From Aliiglaciecola lipolytica E3 (GTDB taxonomy: Bacteria > Pseudomonadota > Gammaproteobacteria > Enterobacterales > Alteromonadaceae), in contig NZ_BAEN01000064.1 of NCBI RefSeq assembly GCF_000314975.1, positions 1 through 64,000 of the forward strand: a stretch of 64,000 nt of DNA, read 5' to 3'. The position numbers and the translations under genes are program-made. The notes under the pieces are model-generated. The model had not been told where the DNA came from. It saw only the letters and a list, made by a program, of their open reading frames with translations, and searched no databases. This document shows, piece after piece, positions 46,089 to 56,384 of the stretch; positions within the stretch are counted from its first letter, which is position 1, and each line of letters opens with the position of its first letter.

Positions 46089-46340
46089 ATGAGTAAAGAC
46101 AACGAAGCCAGTGGAAATTCGTTCGAAGACACTATGCTAGAACTCGAGCAACTGGTTGCAGAAATGGAACAAGGCGACATCCCATTAGAACAGGCATTAG
46201 CGAAGTTCGAACGTGGCATTGCTTTGGCCAGAAATAGTCAAAAAATGCTCACAGCAGCAGAACAGCGTGTTCAGATTTTAATGCAGCAAGATCAAGAAGA
46301 GAATCTTCAAGACTTAGATCAACAGCGGATAGATGAGTGA
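46089..46340 (+). CDS. xseB: Exodeoxyribonuclease VII small subunit
   Basis: XseB is the small subunit of exonuclease VII. The 83-residue product has the full helical hairpin: SFEDTMLELEQLVAEMEQGDIPLEQALAKFERGIALARNSQKML spans it, with the usual LEEALxxFERGxxL pattern. Length is typical. ATG at 46089 has AAGGA upstream. The stop overlaps the ispA start as GTGA. The order xseB-ispA-dxs is conserved from E. coli onward. Confidence 0.96.
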   Translation: MSKDNEASGNSFEDTMLELEQLVAEMEQGDIPLEQALAKFERGIALARNSQKMLTAAEQRVQILMQQDQEENLQDLDQQRIDE

Positions 46341-47221
46341 ATCAATTAGTTCAACAACAAAAGCATTATCATCAACGCCTTGATGGTTTGCTTCAGCAAT
46401 ATTTTTCACAACACGTCTCTCCTGCTGCACGACTTTCTGAAGCGATGCAATATGCGTTGCTCAATGGCGGTAAACGAACACGGCCTTTTTTGGTATACGC
46501 CACAGGTGAAATGCTCAATGTACCCCTGACCAGCCTAGATGCGCCTGCAATCGCAGTAGAATGCATCCATGCTTATTCATTAATTCACGACGATCTGCCA
46601 GCAATGGATGATGATGAATTACGTCGTGGTAATCCAACTTGTCATATTGCCTTCGATGAGGCCACCGCAATATTAGCTGGTGATGCTTTGCAAACACTTG
46701 CGTTTGATATCTTATCCTCAACCCAGAACGAGCCGTCTAAACAGTTAGCGCTAATTAACCTGTTATCTCGTGCTTCTGGGCATTTTGGAATGTGTGCAGG
46801 ACAATCTCTAGATTTACTAGCGACCGACAAAGTCATAGCTCAGTCTGATTTACAGCAATTACATAGTTTAAAGACAGGTGCATTAATCAAAGTATCCGTT
46901 TCGATGGCCGCCACATTAGCGGAAAATATTGATCCTGTTGTGCTGCAACATCTTGACAATTTTAGTGCTGCATTAGGGTTAGCATTTCAGGTTAAAGACG
47001 ACATTTTGGACATTGAAGGGGATTCTGAGGTGATCGGAAAACCTCAAGGTTCAGACCTGGCGCACAATAAATCAACTTACCCTTCACTATTGGGATTACA
47101 GGGCGCGAAAACATATTTGCAACAACTTCATCAACAAGCACTTCACGCATTAGACGCTTTGCCATACAATACAACGTTATTGCGTGAGTTTTCTGATTTT
47201 GTTGTAAATCGGCATTATTAA
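46337..47221 (+). CDS. ispA: Farnesyl diphosphate synthase (geranyltranstransferase)
   Basis: IspA condenses IPP with DMAPP and GPP to farnesyl diphosphate for quinones and undecaprenyl carriers. The 294-residue protein has the first aspartate-rich motif in LIHDDLPAMDDDE, preceded by NGGKRTRPFL, and the second in FQVKDDILDIEGD. GTG at 46337 overlaps xseB by 4 bp (GTGA), suggesting coupling. dxs follows 42 bp later. Confidence 0.96.
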   Translation: MNQLVQQQKHYHQRLDGLLQQYFSQHVSPAARLSEAMQYALLNGGKRTRPFLVYATGEMLNVPLTSLDAPAIAVECIHAYSLIHDDLPAMDDDELRRGNPTCHIAFDEATAILAGDALQTLAFDILSSTQNEPSKQLALINLLSRASGHFGMCAGQSLDLLATDKVIAQSDLQQLHSLKTGALIKVSVSMAATLAENIDPVVLQHLDNFSAALGLAFQVKDDILDIEGDSEVIGKPQGSDLAHNKSTYPSLLGLQGAKTYLQQLHQQALHALDALPYNTTLLREFSDFVVNRHY

Positions 47222-47263
47222 ACAAACGTACAAGCCATAATCATAATTAATACTAGGCAAAAC

Positions 47264-49126
47264 ATGACACTCGATTTAGCTCACTACCCTATATTGGCAA
47301 AGGCCAATACGCCTGAAGATTTGCGCAAACTGCCACAAGAACAATTGAGACAGTGTGCAGATGAATTGCGTCAATACCTCTTGTCATGTGTCAGTAAAAG
47401 CAGTGGTCATTTTGCATCTGGTTTAGGTACGGTAGAGTTAACCGTAGCTTTGCATTACGTTTATAACACGCCATTTGATCGTCTTATCTGGGATGTGGGC
47501 CATCAGGCCTATCCGCATAAAATATTGACGGGTCGTCGAGCGCAAATGACCACGATTCGTCAAAAAGAGGGGCTACACCCCTTTCCTTGGCCCCTAGAAA
47601 GTGAGTACGACACTTTCGCTGTAGGTCATTCTTCTACTTCAATCAGCGCTGCACTTGGCATGGCGGTGGCAGCAGAAAAAGAAGGCAAAGATCGAAAAGT
47701 GGTGGCGGTTATTGGCGATGGTGCTATGACAGCTGGCATGGCCTTTGAGGCGCTCAATCATGGTGGTGATATCAACAAAGATTTGTTGGTGATCCTTAAC
47801 GATAATGAAATGTCCATTTCCGAAAATGTTGGCGCTCTGAATAGTCATTTAGCACGTTTGCTAACAGGTAACTTTTTTAATTCAATTCGTGATGGCGGTA
47901 AAAAATTATTGAGTAATGTGCCTCCCATCAAAGAATTTGCAAGCCGTGCGGAAGAGCACATAAAAGGGATGGTTGTTCCCGGTACAATTTTTGAAGAATT
48001 AGGTTTCAATTATATTGGTCCAATAGATGGACACGATGTGAAAGGCGTAGTTGAAACGTTGCGCAACATGCGAAACATCAAAGGTCCACAAATTCTGCAT
48101 GTCGTTACCAAAAAAGGGAAAGGGTTTGAATTGGCCGAAAAAGATCCAATCAAATTTCACGCTGTGCCCAAATTTAATCCAAGTGACAACGGCTTACCTA
48201 AATCCGCGCCAAGCGGTCCTAGTTTTTCTAATGTTTTTGGCGACTGGTTATGCGATATGGCTGCGTTAGATTCTAAGTTAATGGCTATAACGCCCGCGAT
48301 GCGTGAAGGTTCTGGGATGGTGAAGTTTTCGCAACAGTTTCCCAAACAATATTTTGATGTAGCCATTGCTGAACAACATTCAGTGACCTTTGCAGCTGGA
48401 TTAGCAAAAGATGGTTTGCACCCTGTCGTTGCTATTTATTCAACATTTTTACAGCGCGCTTATGATCAATTAATTCATGATGTCGCATTACAAAATTTAC
48501 CTGTTCTTTTTGCAATTGACCGCGCAGGAATTGTGGGTGCTGATGGTCCGACTCATCAAGGTGCTTTTGACATTCCATTTATGCGATGTATTCCGAACTT
48601 GGTTATTATGACACCTTCAGACGAAAACGAATGTCGCCAAATGTTATTCACTGGCCACAAACTTAATCAACCTGCTGCAGTGCGGTATCCCAGAGGCACA
48701 GGGGTTGGTGCAGCTATCGAAAAGAACATGACCGCCCTGACGTTAGGCAAGTCGCGAACCCTTAAACAGGGTAGCAAAATAGCTATTCTTAATTTTGGAA
48801 CGCTATTGCCCTTCGCCCTTGAAGCAGCAGAACAACTAGGAGCAACGCTTGTCGACATGCGTTTTGTGAAACCGCTAGATACGGAAGTTCTTGATAGTCT
48901 ACAAAGTGACTATGAGCTGTTTGTGAGCTTAGAAGATGGTGCAATTGCTGGCGGAGCAGGAAGCTACGTAGGGGAATATCTATTGAGTCAAAAATACACC
49001 AATAAATTATTGCAAATAGGTTTGCCTGACCAATTTATTATGCAGGGTACCCAGCAAGAAATGTATCACGAATTAGGTTTAGACTCAGAAGGTATCGTCA
49101 ACAAAGTGAACGCCTTTTTAGCTTAA
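47264..49126 (+). CDS. dxs: 1-deoxy-D-xylulose-5-phosphate synthase
   Basis: Dxs condenses pyruvate and glyceraldehyde 3-phosphate, the entry step of the MEP isoprenoid route, with thiamine diphosphate. The 620-residue enzyme has the TPP-binding [14 protein letters not shown] motif with the following LNDNEMSIS, the transketolase pyrimidine-binding domain ([17 protein letters not shown]), and the C-terminal transketolase domain. Length matches the family. The third gene of xseB-ispA-dxs. Confidence 0.98.
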   Translation: MTLDLAHYPILAKANTPEDLRKLPQEQLRQCADELRQYLLSCVSKSSGHFASGLGTVELTVALHYVYNTPFDRLIWDVGHQAYPHKILTGRRAQMTTIRQKEGLHPFPWPLESEYDTFAVGHSSTSISAALGMAVAAEKEGKDRKVVAVIGDGAMTAGMAFEALNHGGDINKDLLVILNDNEMSISENVGALNSHLARLLTGNFFNSIRDGGKKLLSNVPPIKEFASRAEEHIKGMVVPGTIFEELGFNYIGPIDGHDVKGVVETLRNMRNIKGPQILHVVTKKGKGFELAEKDPIKFHAVPKFNPSDNGLPKSAPSGPSFSNVFGDWLCDMAALDSKLMAITPAMREGSGMVKFSQQFPKQYFDVAIAEQHSVTFAAGLAKDGLHPVVAIYSTFLQRAYDQLIHDVALQNLPVLFAIDRAGIVGADGPTHQGAFDIPFMRCIPNLVIMTPSDENECRQMLFTGHKLNQPAAVRYPRGTGVGAAIEKNMTALTLGKSRTLKQGSKIAILNFGTLLPFALEAAEQLGATLVDMRFVKPLDTEVLDSLQSDYELFVSLEDGAIAGGAGSYVGEYLLSQKYTNKLLQIGLPDQFIMQGTQQEMYHELGLDSEGIVNKVNAFLA

Positions 49127-49266
49127 CGATCACTAATCTAATTCCATTGGGGGAAAATAAATAACTGAGTTGACCTCAAAGTCAGCACGTTTTAGCGATT
49201 CTCACTGGCAAATTTCTGAGCAGTTGCTAGATTAATTTTACCCTATCCCCATTGGAGTCTGGCTCA

Positions 49267-50355
49267 ATGAGCAAAATTAATCGACGCAGGTTTATTCATA
49301 TTTCTTCTGCAGCCCTAAGTTTGGGGTTGCTATCTCCTAAAGCGTTTGCATTGGCAAAAAATTCCAACAAGATTGGCGTGGCATTATTGGGATTAGGGTA
49401 CTACAGTCGAGACTTGTTAGCGCCTGCACTACAGCTAACTAAACATTGCGAACTACGCGGTATTATTACCGGTAGCCCCCACAAAATCCCTGCTTGGCAG
49501 GCGAAGTATGGGATAAAAGATAGCAATGTGTACTCCTATTCAACTATGCATAATATTGCTAATAACCCTGACATTGATGTCATATATGTTGTCACACCGC
49601 CTTTCACCCACAAGACATTTTCTGTTGCCGCTGCGAATGCTGGAAAACACGTTTGGTGTGAAAAACCAATGGCGATGACCGTTGAAGAATGTACTGCAAT
49701 TAAAGCCGCCTGCGATAAAAACAAAGTAGCTTTAAGTATTGGCTACAGGATGATGCATGAACCCAATACTCGCCAAATCGCCGCCAATATAAAATCATCT
49801 CAGCTTGGAAATGTAGTCGATATGCAAAGTGATTCAGGCTATGCAGGCAATGGTACTTCCGCAGACAATTGGCGAATGCATCGTGATCAGGGTGGCGGTG
49901 CTCTTTATGATATGGGGGTCTATTGTATCAATGGCACAAGATTCATATCTAGTATGGAGCCCATTGCTGTTACCGCCAGCCATGAAATGCAACATGCCAA
50001 ATTTATTCATGCCGACGATACCACCAATATGACATTAGAATTTCCACACGGAATAATAGCCAAATGCAGAACAAGCGTCGTCAAAGGGTATAATCAGCTA
50101 AAAGTAAATTGTCAAAATGGATGGTATCAACTTAAGCCTATGCAATCCTACTCTGGCGTAGTGGCAAGCGATAGTAACGGAATGTCAATCGCAGCATTTA
50201 AAGGTAATCAACAGTCGAATCAGATGGACAATGATGCTTTGGCCATTATGGGGAAAGGTTCATTTTTGACAGGCTTTGAAGATGGTATGCGCGATATTCA
50301 TATCATACAGAAAGTGTTGGAATCGGCCGCTACTGGCAAACGAGTGTTGATTTAA
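49267..50355 (+). CDS. Tat-exported Gfo/Idh/MocA-family oxidoreductase
   Basis: A 362-residue NAD(P)-dependent oxidoreductase with a twin-arginine signal (NRRRFIHISSAALSLGLLSP), the Rossmann motif VALLGLGYYSRDLL, the EKPMAMT motif and a C-terminal Gfo/Idh β-sheet domain (DQGGGALYDMGVYCIN). Periplasmic glucose-fructose oxidoreductase is the model for this layout, with tightly bound cofactor loaded before export, but the sugar substrate is not known. ATG at 49267 has TGGAG upstream; the frame extends five codons earlier. It stands between dxs and pgpA and looks independently transcribed. Confidence 0.87.
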   Translation: MSKINRRRFIHISSAALSLGLLSPKAFALAKNSNKIGVALLGLGYYSRDLLAPALQLTKHCELRGIITGSPHKIPAWQAKYGIKDSNVYSYSTMHNIANNPDIDVIYVVTPPFTHKTFSVAAANAGKHVWCEKPMAMTVEECTAIKAACDKNKVALSIGYRMMHEPNTRQIAANIKSSQLGNVVDMQSDSGYAGNGTSADNWRMHRDQGGGALYDMGVYCINGTRFISSMEPIAVTASHEMQHAKFIHADDTTNMTLEFPHGIIAKCRTSVVKGYNQLKVNCQNGWYQLKPMQSYSGVVASDSNGMSIAAFKGNQQSNQMDNDALAIMGKGSFLTGFEDGMRDIHIIQKVLESAATGKRVLI

Positions 50356-50376
50356 GATTTACCGGGTAACCCCGAC

Positions 50377-50866
50377 TTAAAACACGCCCATGTAAAGCAA
50401 CAAATGTAGACTCGCCAATGCAGCAATTCCCGCTAGGATATCATCTGCCATAATACCAAACCCACCGTGCACATATCTATCTAAGTAACTGATTGGCCAC
50501 GGTTTTAGGATGTCGAAAAATCTAAACAAGGCAAAACCTACCAACATTGTTTGCCAACTTATGGGAGCGGCGATCATGGTAATCATCATGCCGGCAACTT
50601 CATCCCAGACAATGGAAGAATCATCATGAACCCCCATATCATCGGCCGTTTTACCACAAATCCATATACCTGCAACACTGGCAATAACCGCCAGAAGAAT
50701 ATACAAATTGGTTGATATTGATACAGACAAAAACCACACTAAAGGCACTGCGGCCAGTGTACCAAAGGTGCCAGGCATTTTGGGAGCAAGCCCAGAACCC
50801 GCCCCCAATGCCAAAAAAATGAGCTGGATTTAGCAGCGAAACTTTTGCGCGCAGTTCAGCGTTCAA
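50377..50866 (-). pseudogene. pgpA: Phosphatidylglycerophosphatase A gene with a single-base frameshift
   Basis: PgpA dephosphorylates phosphatidylglycerophosphate. The N-terminus AELRAKVSLLNPAHFF lies in the frame that starts at TTG 50866, overlapping the thiL stop (TTGA). The rest, LALGAGSGLAPKMPGTFGTL onward with WDEVAGMM and the membrane helices, continues in another frame from about 50814. The frames meet at a run of seven A on the plus strand (50813-50819). Six would restore one frame of about 163 residues, the usual PgpA length. This could be a true mutation, a sequencing error in a homopolymer, or slippage. The downstream frame alone (145 residues from a TTG) lacks the N-terminal segment. 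Confidence 0.85.
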
Positions 50867-51828
50867 GCGCTAAAATGCTCGAAACAAGCACCTTGTTGTT
50901 GATAGGGCTCATCGTCAAAAACTAGCTCTAGCTTACGTTTTACACCGGTTAATTGACCAATACAGGTAGCTTTCATGTTGGCATTTGCTAAGCTGGTTTC
51001 CAAAATTCCTTTTTGTTCTTCATTCACAGTGAACAATAACTCGTAGTCATCGCCGGAACTCAAGGCATATTGGTATGCTTGCTCTAAATCCACCGTTTCT
51101 TTTAAGGCTACCGATAACGGGAGATTTTTGACTTGTATTTTCGCACCACACTCAGATGCATTCAGAATATGCTGAAGATCTTGTATTAAGCCATCGGAAA
51201 TATCAATACAGGCACTGGCTGTGCGTCTTAAAGCCGTACCTGCTAATAATCTCGGTGCAGGGTAATTTAATCTATTGAGTAAAAAGTTCGCCCCATGCTC
51301 GCTACTCGTCAGTTTACCTAACTTGATATCAAGGCCAGCACCGGCATCCCCTAACGTCCCCGTGACATAAACCAAGTCGCCAGGCTTAGCACCACTTCGC
51401 ACAAGCGCTTTTTCATTAGGAACAAACCCCTGAGCAGTAATCGTAATCGCCAGAGGTCCTTGAACAGTATCACCACCAATCAGTTGTATGGAGTAATACT
51501 CAGATACTTCAAAAAGCGATTGAGAAAATGCTTCCAGCCAATTTTCGTCAACTTCTGGTAAGGATAGCGATAAACTAAACCAGGCAGGTTCAGCGCCCAT
51601 GGCCGCCAAGTCGCTTAAATTAACCGCCAATGCTTTATGAGCAATGGCTTCTGGGGGCGTATCGACTGGAAAGTGCACGCCGGAAATCAAGGTATCTGTT
51701 GTAATGGCAAGATTCAGTCCTTCCGGCACACGAGTGATTGCACAATCATCCCCTATGCCCTGAAGTACGTCTTTACGAGACTCACGTTCCTGTTTAAAAA
51801 AACGCTCAATAATATCGAATTCTTTCAC
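50863..51828 (-). CDS. thiL: Thiamine-monophosphate kinase
   Basis: ThiL phosphorylates thiamine monophosphate to the active diphosphate. The 321-residue protein has the AIR-synthase-like fold with EFDIIERFF at the start, GIGDDCAI and the metal-binding TTDTLISGVHF, LAVNLSDLAAMGAEP and LIGGDTVQGPL. The start is GTG at 51828, one base after the nusB stop. The stop overlaps the pgpA start. The order ribH-nusB-thiL-pgpA is conserved. Confidence 0.96.
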   Translation of the reverse strand: MKEFDIIERFFKQERESRKDVLQGIGDDCAITRVPEGLNLAITTDTLISGVHFPVDTPPEAIAHKALAVNLSDLAAMGAEPAWFSLSLSLPEVDENWLEAFSQSLFEVSEYYSIQLIGGDTVQGPLAITITAQGFVPNEKALVRSGAKPGDLVYVTGTLGDAGAGLDIKLGKLTSSEHGANFLLNRLNYPAPRLLAGTALRRTASACIDISDGLIQDLQHILNASECGAKIQVKNLPLSVALKETVDLEQAYQYALSSGDDYELLFTVNEEQKGILETSLANANMKATCIGQLTGVKRKLELVFDDEPYQQQGACFEHFSA

Positions 51829-51829
51829 G

Positions 51830-52261
51830 TTACTCTTTTGAAGATAATTCGTGTTTTCTAAGGGTTTTAATAGCTTTATCTAAAACGCCATTAATGAATT
51901 TGTGACTTTCTTCAGCCCCAAAGGATTTAGCCAACTCAATGGCTTCGTTGATAACGACCTTATAAGGGACATCAATCCGCGCGGTAAGTTCATAGGTTGC
52001 GATTCGAAGTATGGCTTTTTCAACCACATCAAGCTCTTCAGGTAAACGCCCTAGATAGGGTTTGATAGCTTTATCAAGATTTTCACTGTCTTTCACCACT
52101 TCGCGCAACAATTCTTGAAAATAAGCCATATCGACCTTTTCCATATTGTTACTCGTAGCGATACTCAACTCTATCTGTTCTACTGGGTTATTGCTCATTT
52201 GCCATGAGTAAACTGCTTGGACAGCAAGTTCTCTGGCTTTTCTGCGCGCAGCTGGCTTCAC
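51830..52261 (-). CDS. nusB: Transcription antitermination factor NusB
   Basis: NusB binds boxA RNA with NusE (S10) and supports antitermination of rRNA operons. The 143-residue all-helical protein begins [20 protein letters not shown] and contains [10 protein letters not shown] and [32 protein letters not shown], all typical. It sits 3 bp behind ribH and 1 bp before thiL. Confidence 0.97.
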   Translation of the reverse strand: MKPAARRKARELAVQAVYSWQMSNNPVEQIELSIATSNNMEKVDMAYFQELLREVVKDSENLDKAIKPYLGRLPEELDVVEKAILRIATYELTARIDVPYKVVINEAIELAKSFGAEESHKFINGVLDKAIKTLRKHELSSKE

Positions 52262-52264
52262 GTA

Positions 52265-52738
52265 TTAAGCCTCTTCTATCTGAGCAATAACATTAACCAT
52301 TTCAAGAGCACCCATAGCGGCGTCAGCACCTTTATTTCCAGCTTTAGTACCAGAGCGTTCTATCGCTTGTTCAATGCTATCTGTGGTGATAACCCCAAAA
52401 GAAACAGGAATCCCATATTCTAATGAAACTTGCGCTAACCCTTTGTTACATTCACCAGCAACAAAGTCAAAATGAGGCGTTCCACCACGGATAACAGCAC
52501 CTAGGGCAATAATCGCATCGTACTTTTTTTGTTCCGCTAGTTTTTTAGCAACTATTGGCAACTCGTATGCGCCCGGTACTCTTACCAAGGTGATATCTTG
52601 ATCACTGACTTCACCAACACGCTCTAACGTGTCAAGTGCACCATCAACCAAACTCTCAACAACAAAACTGTTAAAGCGAGATACAACCAGCGCAAATTTT
52701 TTACCTGTTGCGCGAACATTACCTTCGATGATATTCAT
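52265..52738 (-). CDS. ribH: 6,7-dimethyl-8-ribityllumazine synthase
   Basis: RibH joins the ribityl-aminouracil and dihydroxybutanone phosphate to lumazine, the penultimate step of riboflavin synthesis, as a multimeric capsid-like enzyme. The 157-residue protein has [49 protein letters not shown] (active-site histidine) and [15 protein letters not shown]. It is 120 bp downstream of ribBX and 3 bp before nusB. Confidence 0.97.
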   Translation of the reverse strand: MNIIEGNVRATGKKFALVVSRFNSFVVESLVDGALDTLERVGEVSDQDITLVRVPGAYELPIVAKKLAEQKKYDAIIALGAVIRGGTPHFDFVAGECNKGLAQVSLEYGIPVSFGVITTDSIEQAIERSGTKAGNKGADAAMGALEMVNVIAQIEEA

Positions 52739-52858
52739 GTTTGTGAAGCCCTATAAGAAAAACGGCGCGAATTGTAGCACAACACGCTTCAAACCCAAAC
52801 GGATTAATCAAAAAACCCGCAAGGCATGATACCAATATTGTTTTTTAAGTATTTTGAA

Positions 52859-53956
52859 TTAATACACGTAATCGACAACTTCTAATCCGTATCCCGATAA
52901 CGCGTGATATTTCTTAGGTTTACTGATCAGACGCATCTTACGAACACCCAGTGTCGCCAAGATTTGACTGCCAACGCCAACCGTGCGCGAAGTGCCTTGG
53001 TACTTAGCCGAAGCAGGGCTATTACCCATATCTTCTGCTTCAAATTGTTTAACTTGGGTAATCAGGTCTTCCTGTTTTCCTAGCAACACTAAGACACCAC
53101 CTTCGTCTGCGATTTTTTGCATGGCTTCAGGTAAGCCCATACTACGTTCAACTGAACGTTCAGAACCTAACAGATCATTAAATGTATTATGTAAATGTAC
53201 TCTTACTAAGGTAGGTGAGTCGCCATTGATTTCGCCTTTGCACAAAGCAAAATGTATTTGATCATCGATGACATCTTTAAAGGTAATCAGATCAAATTCG
53301 CCATATCGTGTTGGTAATTTACAACTCGCAACTTTTTCTATGGTGGTTTCATTAAGATTACGATATTCAATTAAATCCGCGATAGTGCCAATCTTTAAAT
53401 TATGTTTCTTGGCAAATTTTTCTAACTCCGGACGGCGAGCCATACTGCCATCTTCATTAAGGATCTCAACGATAACAGAAGCGGGTTCAGCACCTGCTAA
53501 ACGCGCTAAGTCAACACCTGCTTCAGTATGTCCAGCACGATTTAGTACCCCACCTTCTTTAGCAATGAGGGGGAATATGTGACCCGGCTGTACGATATCT
53601 TCTGGTTGTGCATTTTTATTCACTGCGGCCAAAATCGTTTTGGCTCTATCGGCAGCAGAAATCCCAGTTGTTACACCACGAGCAGCTTCAATAGATACTG
53701 TAAAATTGGTCGAAAACTGCGCGCCGTTGTTATCCACCATCAATGGTAATTTCAAACGTTGGCAGCGCTGCGCTGTCATCGGCAAGCAAACTAATCCTCT
53801 AGCATGAGTAACCATAAAGTTAATCGCTTCGGGCGTGATATATTCTGCGGCCATAATTAAATCGCCTTCATTTTCACGGTCTTCGTCATCCATCAAGACA
53901 ACCATTTTGCCTTGTTTGATGTCTTCGATTATTTCTTTAGTGCTGTGTAATGCCAT
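52859..53956 (-). CDS. ribBX: 3,4-dihydroxy-2-butanone-4-phosphate synthase with degenerate GTP cyclohydrolase II domain (RibBX)
   Basis: Residues 1-200 are a complete Rib[38 protein letters not shown] and [16 protein letters not shown] give the catalytic acidic and histidine residues that convert ribulose 5-phosphate to dihydroxybutanone phosphate. Residues 205-365 align with GTP cyclohydrolase II, but the zinc-binding cysteines (usual pattern C-x10-CDCG) are absent: the region reads [18 protein letters not shown]. The domain is thus expected to be inactive as a cyclohydrolase. This hybrid is known as RibBX in Shewanella and relatives; a true RibA must be elsewhere. No FMN riboswitch was seen upstream. 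It lies 47 bp behind the riboflavin synthase gene. Confidence 0.92.
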   Translation of the reverse strand: MALHSTKEIIEDIKQGKMVVLMDDEDRENEGDLIMAAEYITPEAINFMVTHARGLVCLPMTAQRCQRLKLPLMVDNNGAQFSTNFTVSIEAARGVTTGISAADRAKTILAAVNKNAQPEDIVQPGHIFPLIAKEGGVLNRAGHTEAGVDLARLAGAEPASVIVEILNEDGSMARRPELEKFAKKHNLKIGTIADLIEYRNLNETTIEKVASCKLPTRYGEFDLITFKDVIDDQIHFALCKGEINGDSPTLVRVHLHNTFNDLLGSERSVERSMGLPEAMQKIADEGGVLVLLGKQEDLITQVKQFEAEDMGNSPASAKYQGTSRTVGVGSQILATLGVRKMRLISKPKKYHALSGYGLEVVDYVY

Positions 53957-54003
53957 TGTGTAGGATACTCTGTGTTTTGTATTTTTTAAGATAGGTATTT
54001 TGA

Positions 54004-54666
54004 TTACTTCAAATAACCATTTTGTGCCAAAAATTGCAGATCTATGCCTTGCTTACTTTGGCTTTGCGCTGCTTTATCTCCCATTATAAGCCTTTCTAAA
54101 TAACGGGCGATTAAATCTACTTCTAAATTTACCAAACTACCCACTTGGTATGTACCAATTATCGTTTCTTGCAACGTGTGAGGAATTAAGGTCAGCATAA
54201 ACTTCGGGCCGTCAACATCGTTCACGGTTAAACTCACTCCATCAACAGTGATCGATCCCTTTTCGGAAATATATTTAGCTAAATCATCAGGCGCTTGAAT
54301 CCAAATTTCTAACCAACGATCGATAGGATTAATTGCCACGATTTTACCGACACCATCTACATGTCCACTAACAATATGCCCACCAAAACGTGATGTGGCT
54401 TGCATTGCTTTTTCAAGGTTAACTTTGTTACCCACTGTGTAATTAGCAAAGCCTGAGCGTTTAATCGTTTCTGGTGAGACATCAACGCTGTAATGTTTGT
54501 CTGAAAAATCAACCACGGTTAAACACACGCCATTGGTGGCAATACTGTCGCCTAAAGCTACATCTGACATATCCAGTTTGTGTACATTAACGGTCAGCCG
54601 AATGTCATCCCCTTGGGGCTGCAATTTGGCGATTTGGCCGACGTCTTCAATTATTCCAGTAAACAT
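54004..54666 (-). CDS. ribE: Riboflavin synthase (alpha subunit)
   Basis: This enzyme dismutates two lumazines to riboflavin. The 220-residue protein is two lumazine-binding domains in tandem: [12 protein letters not shown] with [10 protein letters not shown], then [12 protein letters not shown] with [11 protein letters not shown], the standard two-fold layout. The gene is named ribE or ribC depending on the organism. It follows ribD by 42 bp. Confidence 0.97.
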   Translation of the reverse strand: MFTGIIEDVGQIAKLQPQGDDIRLTVNVHKLDMSDVALGDSIATNGVCLTVVDFSDKHYSVDVSPETIKRSGFANYTVGNKVNLEKAMQATSRFGGHIVSGHVDGVGKIVAINPIDRWLEIWIQAPDDLAKYISEKGSITVDGVSLTVNDVDGPKFMLTLIPHTLQETIIGTYQVGSLVNLEVDLIARYLERLIMGDKAAQSQSKQGIDLQFLAQNGYLK

Positions 54667-54708
54667 GTTTTTAATTCCGGTTTTTGTAATGTTAAGGGTA
54701 ACAAAATG

Positions 54709-55830
54709 CTATTTGAACTGTGCGACCATTTTAATATCGTCACCTACCATGCGAACACTCGACCATTGTAACATTTTCGCCTGCTGCATTTGTGTTAGCT
54801 CGTCCATTACAAATAAATTTTGACCTTTGTCCCCTATTAGTTTGGGCGCTTGATATAAAATCAATTCATCTACTAAATTTTGTTGTACTAATGCGCCGGC
54901 TAACATGCCACCCGCTTCTACCCAAACTTCATTCAACTGCTTTTTTGCTAAAGCAATTAACATTGCATTTAAATCAAGCTTATTACCCACACTAGCAACT
55001 TGAATTTGCTCAACAGAATCTCTTATCACTGGATTGTGAAGACGATTGAGCACCAATGTTTGTCCCTCTAGATCAAACATTTTTAAATTGTCTGTAAGTT
55101 GATTTTTGCCGTCTAAGATAACTCTTAAGGGTTGTCTAAGCTCCGATTCGTTAATTGACTTTTTAGCCTCACCCAATTCAGCGTAACGTACATTTAAACT
55201 AGGATTATCCGCCAGTACTGTGCCCGATCCGGAAAGAATAGCGCAGCTTTTTGCACGCTGAATTTGCACATCCGTGCGCGCGGCAGGGCTTGTAATCCAT
55301 TGACTCGTGCCGTTAGCTAATGCTGTTTTGCCGTCTAAACTAGCGGCAAGTTTAACCGTCACCCAAGGAAGGCCCAAAGTCATTCTTTTAATGAATCCTC
55401 GATTAAGCTGCTGTGCCTGTTCGCGCATTAAACCATGAGATACGCTAATTCCATGCTCAGCTAAGCGCTTTAATCCATTACCAGAAACTGTAGGGTTGGG
55501 ATCGACCATCGCGGCTACCACGCGTTTCACGCCAGCCTGAATTAATGCATCAGCACACGGAGGTGTTCTGCCAAAATGACTACATGGCTCTAAGGTAACG
55601 TATGCGGTAGCGCCTGAAGAGAGTGTTCCTGCTTGTGCTAATGCATGTACTTCCGCATGGGGAGTGCCTGCTTTATGATGCCATCCCTGCCCCAATATAA
55701 CACCGTTATCATCAGCGATAACACAACCTACATTGGGGTTAGGCGAAGTCGTATATTGACCCTTTTTAGCTAATTTGAGCGCAATGCTCATCATTTGATG
55801 ATCTAAAATCGAAAAGTTATACACCGACAT
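54709..55830 (-). CDS. ribD: Bifunctional riboflavin biosynthesis deaminase/reductase RibD
   Basis: RibD deaminates and then reduces the pyrimidine intermediate of riboflavin synthesis. The N-terminal deaminase has the zinc motifs HAEVHAL and LEPCSHFGRTPPC, and the C-terminal reductase has TVKLAASLDGKTALANGTSQWIT and WVEAGGMLAGAL. The length of 373 is normal. It lies 30 bp behind nrdR on the same strand and opens the riboflavin genes ribD-ribE-ribBX-ribH. Confidence 0.97.
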   Translation of the reverse strand: MSVYNFSILDHQMMSIALKLAKKGQYTTSPNPNVGCVIADDNGVILGQGWHHKAGTPHAEVHALAQAGTLSSGATAYVTLEPCSHFGRTPPCADALIQAGVKRVVAAMVDPNPTVSGNGLKRLAEHGISVSHGLMREQAQQLNRGFIKRMTLGLPWVTVKLAASLDGKTALANGTSQWITSPAARTDVQIQRAKSCAILSGSGTVLADNPSLNVRYAELGEAKKSINESELRQPLRVILDGKNQLTDNLKMFDLEGQTLVLNRLHNPVIRDSVEQIQVASVGNKLDLNAMLIALAKKQLNEVWVEAGGMLAGALVQQNLVDELILYQAPKLIGDKGQNLFVMDELTQMQQAKMLQWSSVRMVGDDIKMVAQFK

Positions 55831-55860
55831 TGATTACCAATTCCATAAAGTCTTGGTCTT

Positions 55861-56316
55861 TTAAGGCTTTTCGCCAAGTTTGGCAATTTCTTCGCCAAAC
55901 TCACGAATATCTTCAAATGAACGATACACGGATGCAAAACGTACGTAGGCTACTTTATCCAACTCTTTAAGTGCGTCCATAATTAGGCTGCCTAAAAACT
56001 CACTGCTTATTTCGCGTTCGCCTGTGGCTCTCAATGAAGACTTCAACTGGCTAATACAATGCTCAACTTTTTCAGTGCTCACCGGACGCTTTTCTAAGGC
56101 TCTCAATAACCCTGCGCGTAACTTATCTTCATTGAACGGCTCTCTTGAGCCATCACGTTTAACGACTCTGGGCATGACTAATTCGGCTATTTCGAATGTA
56201 GTAAAGCGTTCATGACAAGTAGTACACTCGCGTCTTCGGCGTACCTGATGTCCCTCGGCCACAAGTCGAGAATCGATAACTTTGGTTTCTTGTTCAGCAC
56301 AAAAAGGACAAAACAT
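55861..56316 (-). CDS. nrdR: Ribonucleotide reductase repressor NrdR
   Basis: NrdR senses ATP/dATP and represses ribonucleotide reductase genes. The 151-residue protein has the N-terminal zinc ribbon [15 protein letters not shown] ... [12 protein letters not shown] and the ATP-cone domain ([24 protein letters not shown]). The glyA-nrdR-ribD neighbourhood is standard in gammaproteobacteria. Here two unrelated small genes lie between glyA and nrdR. Confidence 0.97.
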   Translation of the reverse strand: MFCPFCAEQETKVIDSRLVAEGHQVRRRRECTTCHERFTTFEIAELVMPRVVKRDGSREPFNEDKLRAGLLRALEKRPVSTEKVEHCISQLKSSLRATGEREISSEFLGSLIMDALKELDKVAYVRFASVYRSFEDIREFGEEIAKLGEKP

Positions 56317-56384
56317 ATTCAGTTATTCTTTTCACTATCCACTAATGGTGGCTAAACTAGCATAAAAAGGTCAAAAGGTGATAT

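Noticed and set aside
53957-54003. FMN riboswitch in front of ribBX
   Set aside because: The gap to the riboflavin synthase gene is only 47 bp and shows none of the conserved RFN segments.
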